Shown piece by piece: positions 8,834-15,764 of a DNA stretch of 64,000 bases. This DNA is from Nocardia sp. CDC159. Lineage in GTDB: Bacteria > Actinomycetota > Actinomycetes > Mycobacteriales > Mycobacteriaceae. The first letter of the stretch is position 1. The number at the start of each line of letters is the position of its first letter. A program made the position numbers and the translations under genes. Under the pieces are notes generated by a model that saw nothing but the letters and a program-made list of their open reading frames with translations, was not told where the DNA came from and did no database searches. The stretch lies in contig NZ_JAMRXH010000012.1 of NCBI RefSeq assembly GCF_023740735.1, positions 186,001 to 250,000 on the forward strand, in the 5' to 3' direction.

Positions 8834-9490
8834 CTGACGACCCCGCCCGCCCAGTTGGTGCCGCCGACGGCGCCCGCGTCCGTCGTCGTGCTGGCCTCGG
8901 GCACCGGCTCGCTGCTGCGCTCGCTGATCGAGGCCGCCGGTGAACCGGACTACCCGGCCCGCATCGTGGCCGTCGGCGTCGACCGGACGTGCGCCGCAAC
9001 CGAACACGCGCGCGCCGCTGGTATCCCGCACTTCCGGGTGGCGCTGGGCGATCATCCCGACCGGGCCGCCTGGGACGCCGCGCTGACCGCGGCCGTGGCC
9101 GCCCACGAGCCCGATCTGGTGGTCTCGGCGGGCTTCATGAAGATCCTGGGCCCGGCGTTCCTGGATCGCTTCGGCGGCCGCATCGTCAATACCCACCCCG
9201 CGCTGCTGCCGTCCTTTCCGGGCGCGCACGGGGTGCGTGACGCGCTGGCCTACGGGGTGCGGGTGACCGGCTCGACCGTGCATCTGGTCGACGCGGGCGT
9301 CGACACCGGCCCGATCCTCGCGCAGGAGGCGGTGCCGGTGCTGCCCGACGACGACGAGGCCACCCTGCACGAGCGGATCAAGGTCGTCGAACGGCGGTTG
9401 CTCGCGCAGGTCGTCGCGGCCGTCGCGACCCGAGGCATTGTCTCCGATGGACGAAAGGCAGTTATCCCAGATGAGCGAGTTCTCCGGTGA
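8834..9490 (+). CDS. purN: Phosphoribosylglycinamide formyltransferase 1 (GAR transformylase)
   Basis: Transfers a formyl group from 10-formyl-THF to GAR, the third step of purine synthesis. The ASGTGSLLRSLIEA phosphate-binding loop, the FMKILGPAFLDRF segment, the catalytic NTHPALLPSFPGAHG (Asn, His) and the late Asp in DAGVDTGPI are all present. No ATG lies near the start. CTG 8834 follows AGGGAG by 7 bp and gives an N-terminus similar in length to the mycobacterial protein; TTG 8855 or GTG 8858 are alternatives without a good ribosome site. The stop overlaps the purH GTG by 4 bp, so the two are translationally coupled. Confidence 0.94.
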   Translation: MTTPPAQLVPPTAPASVVVLASGTGSLLRSLIEAAGEPDYPARIVAVGVDRTCAATEHARAAGIPHFRVALGDHPDRAAWDAALTAAVAAHEPDLVVSAGFMKILGPAFLDRFGGRIVNTHPALLPSFPGAHGVRDALAYGVRVTGSTVHLVDAGVDTGPILAQEAVPVLPDDDEATLHERIKVVERRLLAQVVAAVATRGIVSDGRKAVIPDERVLR

Positions 9491-11049
9491 GTGAGCGCAA
9501 GCCGATCAGCAGGGCGCTGGTGAGCGTCTACGACAAGACGGGACTGGTCGAGCTGGCCACCGGCCTGCACGCCGCGGGCGTGGAGCTGGTGTCGACCGGA
9601 TCCACCGCGGCGCGCATCGCCGACGCCGGAATTCCGGTGACCAAGGTGGAGGAGCTGACCGGCTTCCCCGAGACCCTGGACGGCCGGGTGAAGACCCTGC
9701 ACCCGCGGGTACATGCCGGAATCCTCGCCGATCTGCGCAAGCCCGAGCACGCCGCGCAGCTGGCCGAATTGGGCGTGGCGGCATTCGAACTGGTGGTGGT
9801 GAACCTCTACCCGTTCACCCAGACCGTCGCCTCCGGCGCGACGCCGGACGAATGTGTCGAGCAGATCGATATCGGCGGCCCGTCGATGGTCCGCGCCGCC
9901 GCGAAGAACCATCCGTCGGTCGCGGTGGTCGTCGACACCGGTGACTACGACGACGTGCTGGCCGCGGTGAAGTCCGGCGGCTTCACCCTCGCCGAGCGAA
10001 CCACCCTGGCGGCCAAGGCCTTTCAGCACACCGCGAGCTACGACGTGGCGGTGGCGAGCTGGATGACCAATGTGCTGGCGGCCGATCCCGAAGCGGGACA
10101 GCGCTTCCCGGCCTGGCTGGGCGGCACCTGGACCCAGGAGACAGTGCTGCGCTACGGCGAGAACCCGCATCAGGCGGCGGCGCTGTATGTGAACGAATCC
10201 GGCCCGGCGGGTCTGGCGCAGGCCAAGCAGTTGCACGGCAAGGAGATGTCGTACAACAACTACACCGACGCCGATGCCGCCTGGCGTGCCGCCTGGGACC
10301 ACAGCGCCCCCGCGGTCGCGATCATCAAGCACGCCAACCCCTGCGGCATCGCTGTCGGCGCGGATATCGCCGCCGCGCACCGCAAGGCGCACGCCTGCGA
10401 TCCGGTCAGCGCGTTCGGCGGCGTGATCGCGGCCAATCGCGAGGTGAGCGTCGCGATGGCCGAGCAGGTCGCCGAGATCTTCACCGAGGTGATCGTGGCG
10501 CCCGGCTACGCCGATGGTGCGGTGGAAGTGTTGCAGCGCAAGAAGAATGTGCGCATCCTGGTGGCCCAGGAGCCGCGCCGCGGTGGTGCGGAACTGCGCC
10601 CGATCAGCGGCGGCGCGCTGCTGCAGCAGACCGATATCGTCGACGCCGAGGGCGACGATCCGGCCAACTGGACGCTGGTCTCCGGCGACCCGGTCGACGA
10701 GTCCACGCTGGCCGATCTCGAATTCGCTTGGCGCGCTTGCCGTGCGGTGAAGTCGAACGCGATCTTGCTCGCGCACGACGGCGCCTCGGTCGGCGTGGGT
10801 ATGGGTCAGGTCAACCGGGTCGACGCGGTGCATCTGGCGGTGCTGCGGGCGGGTGAGCGGGCCAGGGGTTCGGTGGCCGCCTCCGATGCCTACTTCCCGT
10901 TCCCGGACGGTCCGCAGCAGTTGATCGCCGCCGGTGTGAAAGCCATTGTGCAGCCGGGTGGTTCGGTGCGTGACCAGCTCACCATCGACGCCTGCCGGGA
11001 GGCCGGTGTGGCGATGTACTTCACGGGCGCGCGGCACTTCGCGCACTGA
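9487..11049 (+). CDS. purH: Bifunctional AICAR transformylase / IMP cyclohydrolase
   Basis: Catalyses the last two steps of IMP synthesis. 520 residues from GTG 9487, the usual length. The N-terminal IMP cyclohydrolase (MGS-like) domain has ALVSVYDKTGLVELA and the STGSTA loop; the C-terminal transformylase domain has LRYGENPHQAAALY, the catalytic Lys-His pair in IIKHANPCG, and DPVSAFGGVIAAN. The gene overlaps purN by 4 bp and is followed 7 bp later by a terminator. Confidence 0.97.
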   Translation: MSERKPISRALVSVYDKTGLVELATGLHAAGVELVSTGSTAARIADAGIPVTKVEELTGFPETLDGRVKTLHPRVHAGILADLRKPEHAAQLAELGVAAFELVVVNLYPFTQTVASGATPDECVEQIDIGGPSMVRAAAKNHPSVAVVVDTGDYDDVLAAVKSGGFTLAERTTLAAKAFQHTASYDVAVASWMTNVLAADPEAGQRFPAWLGGTWTQETVLRYGENPHQAAALYVNESGPAGLAQAKQLHGKEMSYNNYTDADAAWRAAWDHSAPAVAIIKHANPCGIAVGADIAAAHRKAHACDPVSAFGGVIAANREVSVAMAEQVAEIFTEVIVAPGYADGAVEVLQRKKNVRILVAQEPRRGGAELRPISGGALLQQTDIVDAEGDDPANWTLVSGDPVDESTLADLEFAWRACRAVKSNAILLAHDGASVGVGMGQVNRVDAVHLAVLRAGERARGSVAASDAYFPFPDGPQQLIAAGVKAIVQPGGSVRDQLTIDACREAGVAMYFTGARHFAH

Positions 11050-11056
11050 GATATAT

Positions 11057-11097
11057 CGAAGCCCCTGCGTGGACGTGGTCTCCGCGCAGGGGCTTCG
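11057..11097 (+). terminator. Hairpin terminator after purH
   Basis: 13-bp perfect stem (11057-11069 with 11085-11097) and a 15-nt loop, beginning 7 bp after the purH stop. Confidence 0.8.
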
Positions 11098-11245
11098 TCT
11101 TCCAGGCGCCGGGCCATAGCCATCCCGACTCCCAGGTTTCGTCATCCCGGCGCGTACGCCGGGTGCCTACAGAGCAGGGAAGGTACCACTTCCGCGGGGT
11201 CCGTGCGGTAGACCGAACCGCTATAACCGCAGTGGAATCTCTCGC

Positions 11246-11261
11246 TGTGAGGTACATCACT
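11246..11261. promoter_or_regulatory. CRP/GlxR-like site in a convergent gap
   Basis: TGTGA-GGTACA-TCACT, one mismatch from TGTGA-N6-TCACA. It lies between the purH terminator and the 3' end of a leftward lipoprotein gene, where no annotated promoter is expected. A TATAAC sits about 20 bp to the left. Confidence 0.4.
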
Positions 11262-11283
11262 CCGAATTTCGAGGTGAGTGTAT

Positions 11284-11745
11284 TCACCTGGCGCTGAGCA
11301 CCTTTCGGTTGCCCAATGGTTGCTTCAGTGTAATCTCCAGCGTGCCGAATACGGCGATCATCGTGCACATCCGCCCGACCGCCTCCGGCAGCGTGCCTGC
11401 CCGCAACTCGACTGTTACCGTGCTGTCGGTCTCGTTCGTACTCGCGTCCACGCCATAGCATTCCGGCGAGCCGATCTGGAAGTTGACCGCGATCCGATCG
11501 GGTGCGACGCGGGTCCAGCTGTCGAACGGGACCGGACGCGAATTGACGATCGCCGGATTCGCGGTGAACGCCCGGCCGGGCTGCGGGGTGGTCTGTTCGG
11601 TCGGCGTGCTCGGTGTGGAGGTCGGGTTCGCGCTCGTATTCCCCTGTGCGCCATCGTTGTTCGCCTGGCCGCAGCCTGCGACCAGGAGAGTGAGCAGGGT
11701 GGCGGCGGCCGCGACCGCGCGCCGCGAGCCCGAGATCGGTTTCAT
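11284..11745 (-). CDS. Putative secreted lipoprotein
   Basis: 153 residues from ATG 11745 (MKPISGSRRAV). Positive residues, a hydrophobic stretch and the lipobox LLVAGC near residue 22 make a type II signal peptide, so the mature protein should be lipid-anchored on the outer face of the plasma membrane. A Thr/Ser/Pro/Gln linker (about 25-50) precedes a small domain of unknown type with two cysteines (SPECYG and GRMCTM) that could form a disulfide. The open frame extends to 11910 but the extension has no signal features. I do not recognise the family. Confidence 0.75.
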   Translation of the reverse strand: MKPISGSRRAVAAAATLLTLLVAGCGQANNDGAQGNTSANPTSTPSTPTEQTTPQPGRAFTANPAIVNSRPVPFDSWTRVAPDRIAVNFQIGSPECYGVDASTNETDSTVTVELRAGTLPEAVGRMCTMIAVFGTLEITLKQPLGNRKVLSAR

Positions 11746-11939
11746 GGCCACCCACCCTAGTGGGTCGATCGCGGGCACTGTCCGGATGTGTCCGGCCCGA
11801 CAGTGAACTTTCGACAACGACTGCGCGTAATCGGTGCGCGGGCGGGTACCGAACAGTAGTGTCTGCAAACGATGAGCGAATGCAGTTCTGCGCCATCGAC
11901 TTATGAGCAAGCGAAACCCTGTCCCGAAAGGACCCTCCG

Positions 11940-12506
11940 ATGGGCGACACGCTGAACGTAGGCGATGAACTCGGTCTCGGCCAATCCCTCCAGGGTGGTG
12001 CGTACACCCTGACGCTGCAGAACGACGGCAATCTGGTGCTGTCGGAGCCCGGCGGTGTGGTGTGGGCCACCAATACCCACGAGCAGGGCGTCAAGCGCGC
12101 GGTCCTGCAGGACGACGGCAACTTCGTGTTGTACTCCGACGATGGCCCGGCCTGGGCCACCGACACCGATGGCAAGGAGGTCGATCGGCTGGTCGTGCAG
12201 GCCGATCGCAATGTGGTGCTGTACGGCAAGGACGGCAGCGCGGTGTGGGCCTCGGGCACCAACACCGACAATCCGATCCAGGTCGAGGAGGCGGCCGCCG
12301 CTCCGGTGAACGAACCGGCCGCCGAGCAGGCGCCCCCGCCGCCCGCCCCCGAGCCGCGCACCTACACCGTCGAGCCCGGCGACACCCTGTGGGCCATCGC
12401 CGAGCGCTTCTACGGTGACGGCAATCGCTACGGCGAGATCGCCCAGGCCAGCGGCATCGACAATCCGGACGCGATCGATGTGGGGCAGGTCCTGACGATT
12501 CCGTGA
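11940..12506 (+). CDS. B-lectin (bulb-type mannose lectin) and LysM domain protein
   Basis: 188 residues from ATG 11940 with AAAGGA upstream. Residues 1-110 form a bulb-lectin beta-prism with repeated Q-x-D-G-N-L/F-V-L-Y units (QNDGNLVL, QDDGNFVLY and a third degenerate copy QADRNVVLY) and VWAT/VWAS strands. A Pro/Ala linker follows, then a LysM domain (YTVEPGDTLWAIAERFYG to VGQVLTIP, about 138-188) that binds peptidoglycan. Similar lectin-LysM proteins occur in mycobacteria, where mannan binding has been reported. There is no signal peptide or TM helix, so export would need a non-classical route. Confidence 0.88.
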   Translation: MGDTLNVGDELGLGQSLQGGAYTLTLQNDGNLVLSEPGGVVWATNTHEQGVKRAVLQDDGNFVLYSDDGPAWATDTDGKEVDRLVVQADRNVVLYGKDGSAVWASGTNTDNPIQVEEAAAAPVNEPAAEQAPPPPAPEPRTYTVEPGDTLWAIAERFYGDGNRYGEIAQASGIDNPDAIDVGQVLTIP

Positions 12507-12510
12507 ACAA

Positions 12511-12544
12511 CGAAGGCCCCGACGTGCGAACGTCGGGGCCTTCG
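12511..12544. terminator. Bidirectional hairpin terminator
   Basis: 14-bp perfect stem (12511-12524 with 12531-12544) and a 6-nt loop, between the converging lectin-LysM gene and the leftward ribosomal gene rpsR. Confidence 0.85.
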
Positions 12545-12552
12545 CGTTGGAC

Positions 12553-12807
12553 TCAGCGGCTGGTGAACGGCAGCAGGGCCATCTCGCGGGCATTCTTCAC
12601 CGCGATGGCGACCTGTCGCTGCTGCTGGGGGGTGAGGCCGGTGACACGGCGGCTGCGGATCTTGCCGCGGTCGGAGATGAACGTGCGCAGCAGGTTCACG
12701 TCCTTGTAGTCGACGGTTTCGACGCCCGCGGCGATGAGCGGGTTCTTCTTCGGGCGGCGCGCCTGCTCGGCGCGGACCTTCTTCGACGGTGATCGCTTCA
12801 CTGGCAT
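12553..12807 (-). CDS. rpsR2: 30S ribosomal protein S18, zinc-independent paralogue
   Basis: 84 residues. The sequence has the S18 core (KNPLIAAGVETVDYKDVNLLRTFISDRGKIRSR and the TGLTPQQQRQVAIAVKNAREMALLPF helix) but no cysteines, whereas the zinc-binding form carries a CxxC pair. Such C-minus paralogues replace the zinc form during zinc starvation. It is the last gene of the leftward rpmB-rpmG-rpsN-rpsR cluster, 39 bp after rpsN, and ends at a terminator. Regulation by Zur is inferred from the cluster and the operator-like repeat at 13603-13615. Confidence 0.94.
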   Translation of the reverse strand: MPVKRSPSKKVRAEQARRPKKNPLIAAGVETVDYKDVNLLRTFISDRGKIRSRRVTGLTPQQQRQVAIAVKNAREMALLPFTSR

Positions 12808-12846
12808 GTCAGCGGTTCCTTACTCACTCGCGAGATCTGCGGAGGT

Positions 12847-13152
12847 CTACCAACTCGATTTACGCACTCCGGGCAGCTCCCCTCGGTGGACCAGCTCACG
12901 AACCCGGACCCGGGAAAGGCCGAATTTGCGGAGATGCCCTCGGGGGCGGCCATCCGTGGCGTCCCGATTGCGCAATCGTACCGGACTGGCATCGCGCGGC
13001 AGCTTCTGCAGGGCTAGCTGCGCCAAGGCCCGCTGGTCGTCGGGTGTGGACGGCTTGCGGATGAGCTCCTTGAGCTCCGCGCGCCGCTCGGCGTAGCGGG
13101 CGACGACGGCCCTGCGGTGCTCATTGCGGTTGATCTTGGACTTCTTGGCCAT
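12847..13152 (-). CDS. rpsN2: 30S ribosomal protein S14, zinc-independent paralogue
   Basis: 101 residues, the long C-minus type: MAKKSKINRNEHRRAVVARYA at the start, then LPRDASPVRLRNRD, GRPRGHLRKFGLSRVRVRELV and GVRKSSW. The short zinc-binding S14 has four cysteines and about 61 residues; none of those cysteines is here. The start ATG overlaps the rpmG stop by 4 bp (ATGA), so it is coupled to the upstream gene. Expected role: substitute S14 in ribosomes under zinc limitation. Confidence 0.95.
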   Translation of the reverse strand: MAKKSKINRNEHRRAVVARYAERRAELKELIRKPSTPDDQRALAQLALQKLPRDASPVRLRNRDATDGRPRGHLRKFGLSRVRVRELVHRGELPGVRKSSW

Positions 13153-13316
13153 CAGCGCTCCTCGCGGAAGTCGACGTGCTTGCGGATGATCGGGTCGTAT
13201 TTGCGCATGATCATCCGGTCGGGATCGTTGCGCCGGTTCTTGCGCGTGACGTAGGTGTAGCCCGTGCCCGCGGTGGACCGCAGCTTGATGATGGGCCGAA
13301 TCTCGTTGCGAGCCAT
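13152..13316 (-). CDS. rpmG2: 50S ribosomal protein L33, zinc-independent paralogue
   Basis: 54 residues from ATG 13316: MARNEIRPIIKLRSTAGTG, then YTYVTRKNRRNDPDRM and KYDPIIRKHVDFREER. It lacks the two CxxC pairs of zinc-binding L33. It overlaps both neighbours by 4 bp (ATGA at its start with rpmB, at its end with rpsN), so it is tightly coupled within the cluster. Confidence 0.94.
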   Translation of the reverse strand: MARNEIRPIIKLRSTAGTGYTYVTRKNRRNDPDRMIMRKYDPIIRKHVDFREER

Positions 13317-13552
13317 CAGATCTTCTCCCCTCGCGCGCGCAGCCGGGCGACGACCGCCTCGATGCCGTCGCGGTCGATGGTCTTGATGCCCTTGGCCGAG
13401 ACCGTCAGCGTGATGCGGCGGCCCTCGCTGGGCAGGTGGTAGGTCCGGTGCTGGATGTTGGGGTTCCAGCGGCGGCTGTTCCGCTTGTGCGAGTGCGACA
13501 CGGACTTGCCGAAGCCCGGTTTGCGCCCGGTGACCTGGCAGTGGGCCGACAT
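13316..13552 (-). CDS. rpmB2: 50S ribosomal protein L28, Zur-regulated paralogue
   Basis: 78 residues from ATG 13552: MSAHCQVTGRKPGFGKSVSH, SHKRNSRRWNPNIQ and the C-terminal ITLTVSAKGIKTIDRDGIEAV. It retains a single cysteine near the N-terminus but not the paired cysteines of the zinc form. It is the first gene of the leftward ribosomal cluster, with GGAGG-type purines 5' of the ATG and a Zur-like operator 51 bp upstream. Confidence 0.94.
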   Translation of the reverse strand: MSAHCQVTGRKPGFGKSVSHSHKRNSRRWNPNIQHRTYHLPSEGRRITLTVSAKGIKTIDRDGIEAVVARLRARGEKI

Positions 13553-13602
13553 GCTTCCCTCCTCGGCGTGGCAGCGCGGCGCTCGTCGTGCACACCACAA
13601 AC

Positions 13603-13615
13603 GACAATCATTTTC
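13603..13615 (-). promoter_or_regulatory. Zur-like operator for the leftward ribosomal cluster
   Basis: GAAAATGATTGTC read on the minus strand, close to the mycobacterial Zur palindrome (TGAAAATNATTTTCA type). It is 51 bp upstream of rpmB2. Confidence 0.7.
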
Positions 13616-13657
13616 GACAACGGTCGCTCGACACTGTAGCGTGGCTCGATAGGAAAT

Positions 13658-13670
13658 GAAAATCATTGTC
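13658..13670 (+). promoter_or_regulatory. Zur-like operator for the rightward CobW-L31-L32 operon
   Basis: GAAAATCATTGTC on the plus strand, nearly the same sequence as the site at 13603 but pointing the other way. It ends 13 bp before the GTG of the CobW-like gene, so a bound repressor would sit over the leader. Confidence 0.7.
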
Positions 13671-13683
13671 GAAAGGGGTTCCG

Positions 13684-14982
13684 GTGCTGTCTCATCCCGA
13701 CCGCCGCACGCCCGTGGTGGTGCTGGCCGGCTTCGAGGGCCTCGCGACGACCGGCGTGGACCATGTGGCGCGGATGCTGCGGGACACGCCCGGCACCGTC
13801 GTGGTGCGGCACGATCTGACGGAGTTGCGTGAGGGGATCGTCCGTCGGACCGTATTCGCCGACGGGCGGGAGACCACCTCCGTGCACGAGCTCGCGCACG
13901 GATGCGTCACCTGCACACTGCGCGCGGATCTGCTGCCGCTGCTGTGTCTGCTGGCGGCGCGAGATTCGGTGCGGCGCATCGTGATCGCGCTGGATCCGGC
14001 CTTCGAGGCCGAGGCGGTATGCCATGCCATCGAGGAGGTTCCGGTCGCCGGTGTGGTGGGCCGGGTGGACGGTCCGGCGGGGCGCGATGTGCGCATCGAG
14101 GCCGTGCTGACCTGTCTGGACGGGCGCGGCTGGCTGGCCGATGCGCTGAGTGACGAGAGCCTCGCCGAGCGCGGCCTGGCCGATGCCGACGACGAGCGGA
14201 CGGTCGCGCAGGTTGCCGTCGGCCAGGTCGACTTCGCCGATGCCGCACTGGTTTTCGGGGTCGACGCCATGACCGTGCACGAGCGCGAGCAGCTGGGCGC
14301 GGTGCTGGAGCGGTTGATTCCGCGGGCCCCGCTGGTCTGGGTGGGCGATCCGGCCATGCTGAGCACGGGTGAGATCGAGGGTCTGCTGCAGGCGATTCCC
14401 GCCGATTCCCGGCGCGGCCGTCGCTTCGACGCGCACGCCCCACTGCTGCGCGGCCAGCCGCCGCTGCACACCGAATCCGGGGTCGAACTGATCGAATTCG
14501 CCACCGACCGTCCCTTCCATCCGGGGCGCTTGCACGAGGCGCTGGATGTGCTGTTCGACGGTGTGGTCACCGCGCGCGGCCGGATCTGGCTGGCCACCCA
14601 GCCCGACGAGGTGGTGTGGCTCGAATCGGCCGGGGCCGGGCTGCGGGTGGGCAGCGCCGGACGTTGGCTGGCCGCAATGGATGCGGAGGAACTGGCGAGT
14701 GTCGATCCCGATCGCCGAGCGCTGGCCGCGCTGCACTGGGACGAGCACTTCGGCGATCGCCATATCTCGCTGGTGATCCTGACCCGCGACGCCGATGCCG
14801 ACGAGATCCGCCACGCCCTGCACTGGGCCCTGCTCGACGAGGCCGAGCTGATGCTGCTGCGCGGGGCGCCCGAACTGGTCGCGCAGTGGGAGGACCCGTT
14901 TGGTGATTGGCACGAAGACCCTTGCGACACAAGCGAAACCAGCGTCTCACCGGTGGGTGAGCAGCGCGCGAACGAAAGGTAG
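13684..14982 (+). CDS. CobW/COG0523-like protein of the Zur regulon (Rv0106-like)
   Basis: 432 residues from GTG 13684, with AAAGGGG upstream; TTG 13666 lies inside the Zur site and is unlikely. Its overall pattern and the end DPFGDWHEDPC closely resemble M. tuberculosis Rv0106, a Zur-regulated COG0523 protein thought to help supply zinc. The family cysteine motif appears as HGCVTCTLR (Cys74, Cys77). The P-loop expected at GFLGAGKTT reads GFEGLATTG, without the Lys, so GTP hydrolysis is doubtful. A C-terminal CobW_C-like domain (LIEFATDRPFHPGRLHEALD) follows. It shares a leader with rpmE2 and rpmF2. Confidence 0.85.
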   Translation: MLSHPDRRTPVVVLAGFEGLATTGVDHVARMLRDTPGTVVVRHDLTELREGIVRRTVFADGRETTSVHELAHGCVTCTLRADLLPLLCLLAARDSVRRIVIALDPAFEAEAVCHAIEEVPVAGVVGRVDGPAGRDVRIEAVLTCLDGRGWLADALSDESLAERGLADADDERTVAQVAVGQVDFADAALVFGVDAMTVHEREQLGAVLERLIPRAPLVWVGDPAMLSTGEIEGLLQAIPADSRRGRRFDAHAPLLRGQPPLHTESGVELIEFATDRPFHPGRLHEALDVLFDGVVTARGRIWLATQPDEVVWLESAGAGLRVGSAGRWLAAMDAEELASVDPDRRALAALHWDEHFGDRHISLVILTRDADADEIRHALHWALLDEAELMLLRGAPELVAQWEDPFGDWHEDPCDTSETSVSPVGEQRANER

Positions 14983-14986
14983 GCCC

Positions 14987-15271
14987 GTGCAGTCGGGAAT
15001 TCATCCGGATTACCACCCGGTCGTATTCGAGGATGCGAGCACCGGTAAGCGCTTCCTCACCCGGTCCACCGCGACCGGCACCCGGACCGTGGAGTGGTCC
15101 GACGGCAACACCTATCCGCTCATCACCGTCGACGTCACCGCCGATTCGCATCCGTTCTGGACAGGTGCCAACCGCGTGCTCGACACCCAGGGGCGGGTGG
15201 AGCGGTTCGAACGCAAGTACGGCAAACGGGTACGCGCCCAGGCCGATCCGGCCGCGCGGAAGGAGAGCTGA
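14987..15271 (+). CDS. rpmE2: 50S ribosomal protein L31 type B (zinc-independent)
   Basis: 94 residues from GTG 14987, 4 bp after the CobW-like gene, with AAAGGTAGG upstream. Type B features: MQSGIHPDYHPVVFEDASTG, then the WSDGNTYPLITVDVTADSHPF stretch and RVERFERKYGKR; the CxxC of type A L31 is absent. It replaces zinc-binding L31 when zinc is scarce. Confidence 0.95.
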   Translation: MQSGIHPDYHPVVFEDASTGKRFLTRSTATGTRTVEWSDGNTYPLITVDVTADSHPFWTGANRVLDTQGRVERFERKYGKRVRAQADPAARKES

Positions 15272-15274
15272 GAC

Positions 15275-15448
15275 ATGGCGGTGCCGAAGCGGCGAATGTC
15301 GCGGGCGAACACCCGCAGCCGACGGGCCAACTGGAAGGCGACGCCGCCGGACCTGGTTCCGGTCCGGGTCGACGGGGTGGTGCGCAAGGTGCCCCGGCGT
15401 CTGGTCGCGGCCGTGCGGCGGGGGCTGATCGATCCCGAGAAGCTGTAG
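15275..15448 (+). CDS. rpmF2: 50S ribosomal protein L32, cysteine-free paralogue
   Basis: 57 residues: MAVPKRRMSRANTRSRRANW, then KATPPDLVPVRVDGVVRKVP and RRLVAAVRRGLIDPEKL. The N-terminal MAVPKRRMSRA block is diagnostic for L32, and the two cysteine pairs of the zinc form are missing. It begins 3 bp after rpmE2 with GGAGAG upstream and ends the operon ahead of a U-tract terminator. Confidence 0.93.
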   Translation: MAVPKRRMSRANTRSRRANWKATPPDLVPVRVDGVVRKVPRRLVAAVRRGLIDPEKL

Positions 15449-15617
15449 CGGGGAATGTGCTGGTGCGGCGCGGCGCGAAGGAGTTTCCGGTCGGACGGCC
15501 TGCGTCAGTTTGGCGGATTTGTCCGAGTACAGCGACGAGTTGGTTATCGGCTCGTCACGGGCAATGACGACGAACGGCGACGATTGCGGTAACGGGCAAA
15601 TAGCTGCATTCTGAATT

Positions 15618-15638
15618 ACGTACTGCTAGTACGTTTTT
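15618..15638 (+). terminator. U-tract terminator after the Zur operon
   Basis: 7-bp stem (15618-15624 with 15628-15634), a 3-nt loop and a run of T immediately after. It is 170 bp downstream of rpmF2 and the only classical T-tailed terminator noticed in the window. Confidence 0.55.
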
Positions 15639-15705
15639 CAGCAACGAAAAAGTCTGCTCGAAGTGATGCTTTCGTGCCCCTGCGCCGGTACCCTCATCCG
15701 GGAGG

Positions 15706-15737
15706 GCGGGTTCTTCCGGATCACCGGAAGAACCCGC
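15706..15737 (-). terminator. Hairpin terminator of the DUF1906 gene
   Basis: 14-bp perfect stem (15706-15719 with 15724-15737) and a 4-nt loop, 27 bp past the stop of the leftward DUF1906 gene. Confidence 0.75.
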
Positions 15738-15764
15738 TCATCGCCACTTCTGGGGACGTTCCCG

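Larger units (their letters stand above)
15449..15764. other. Convergent intergenic region with two terminators
   Basis: 316 bp between rpmF2 and the leftward DUF1906 gene. It contains a short U-tract terminator (15618-15638) and a long hairpin (15706-15737). The part 15590-15660 is clearly AT-richer than its surroundings. I see no gene. Confidence 0.6.

Noticed and set aside
9250..11145. 631-codon minus-strand frame antisense to purH
   Set aside because: No family resemblance; purH is unmistakable on the plus strand.
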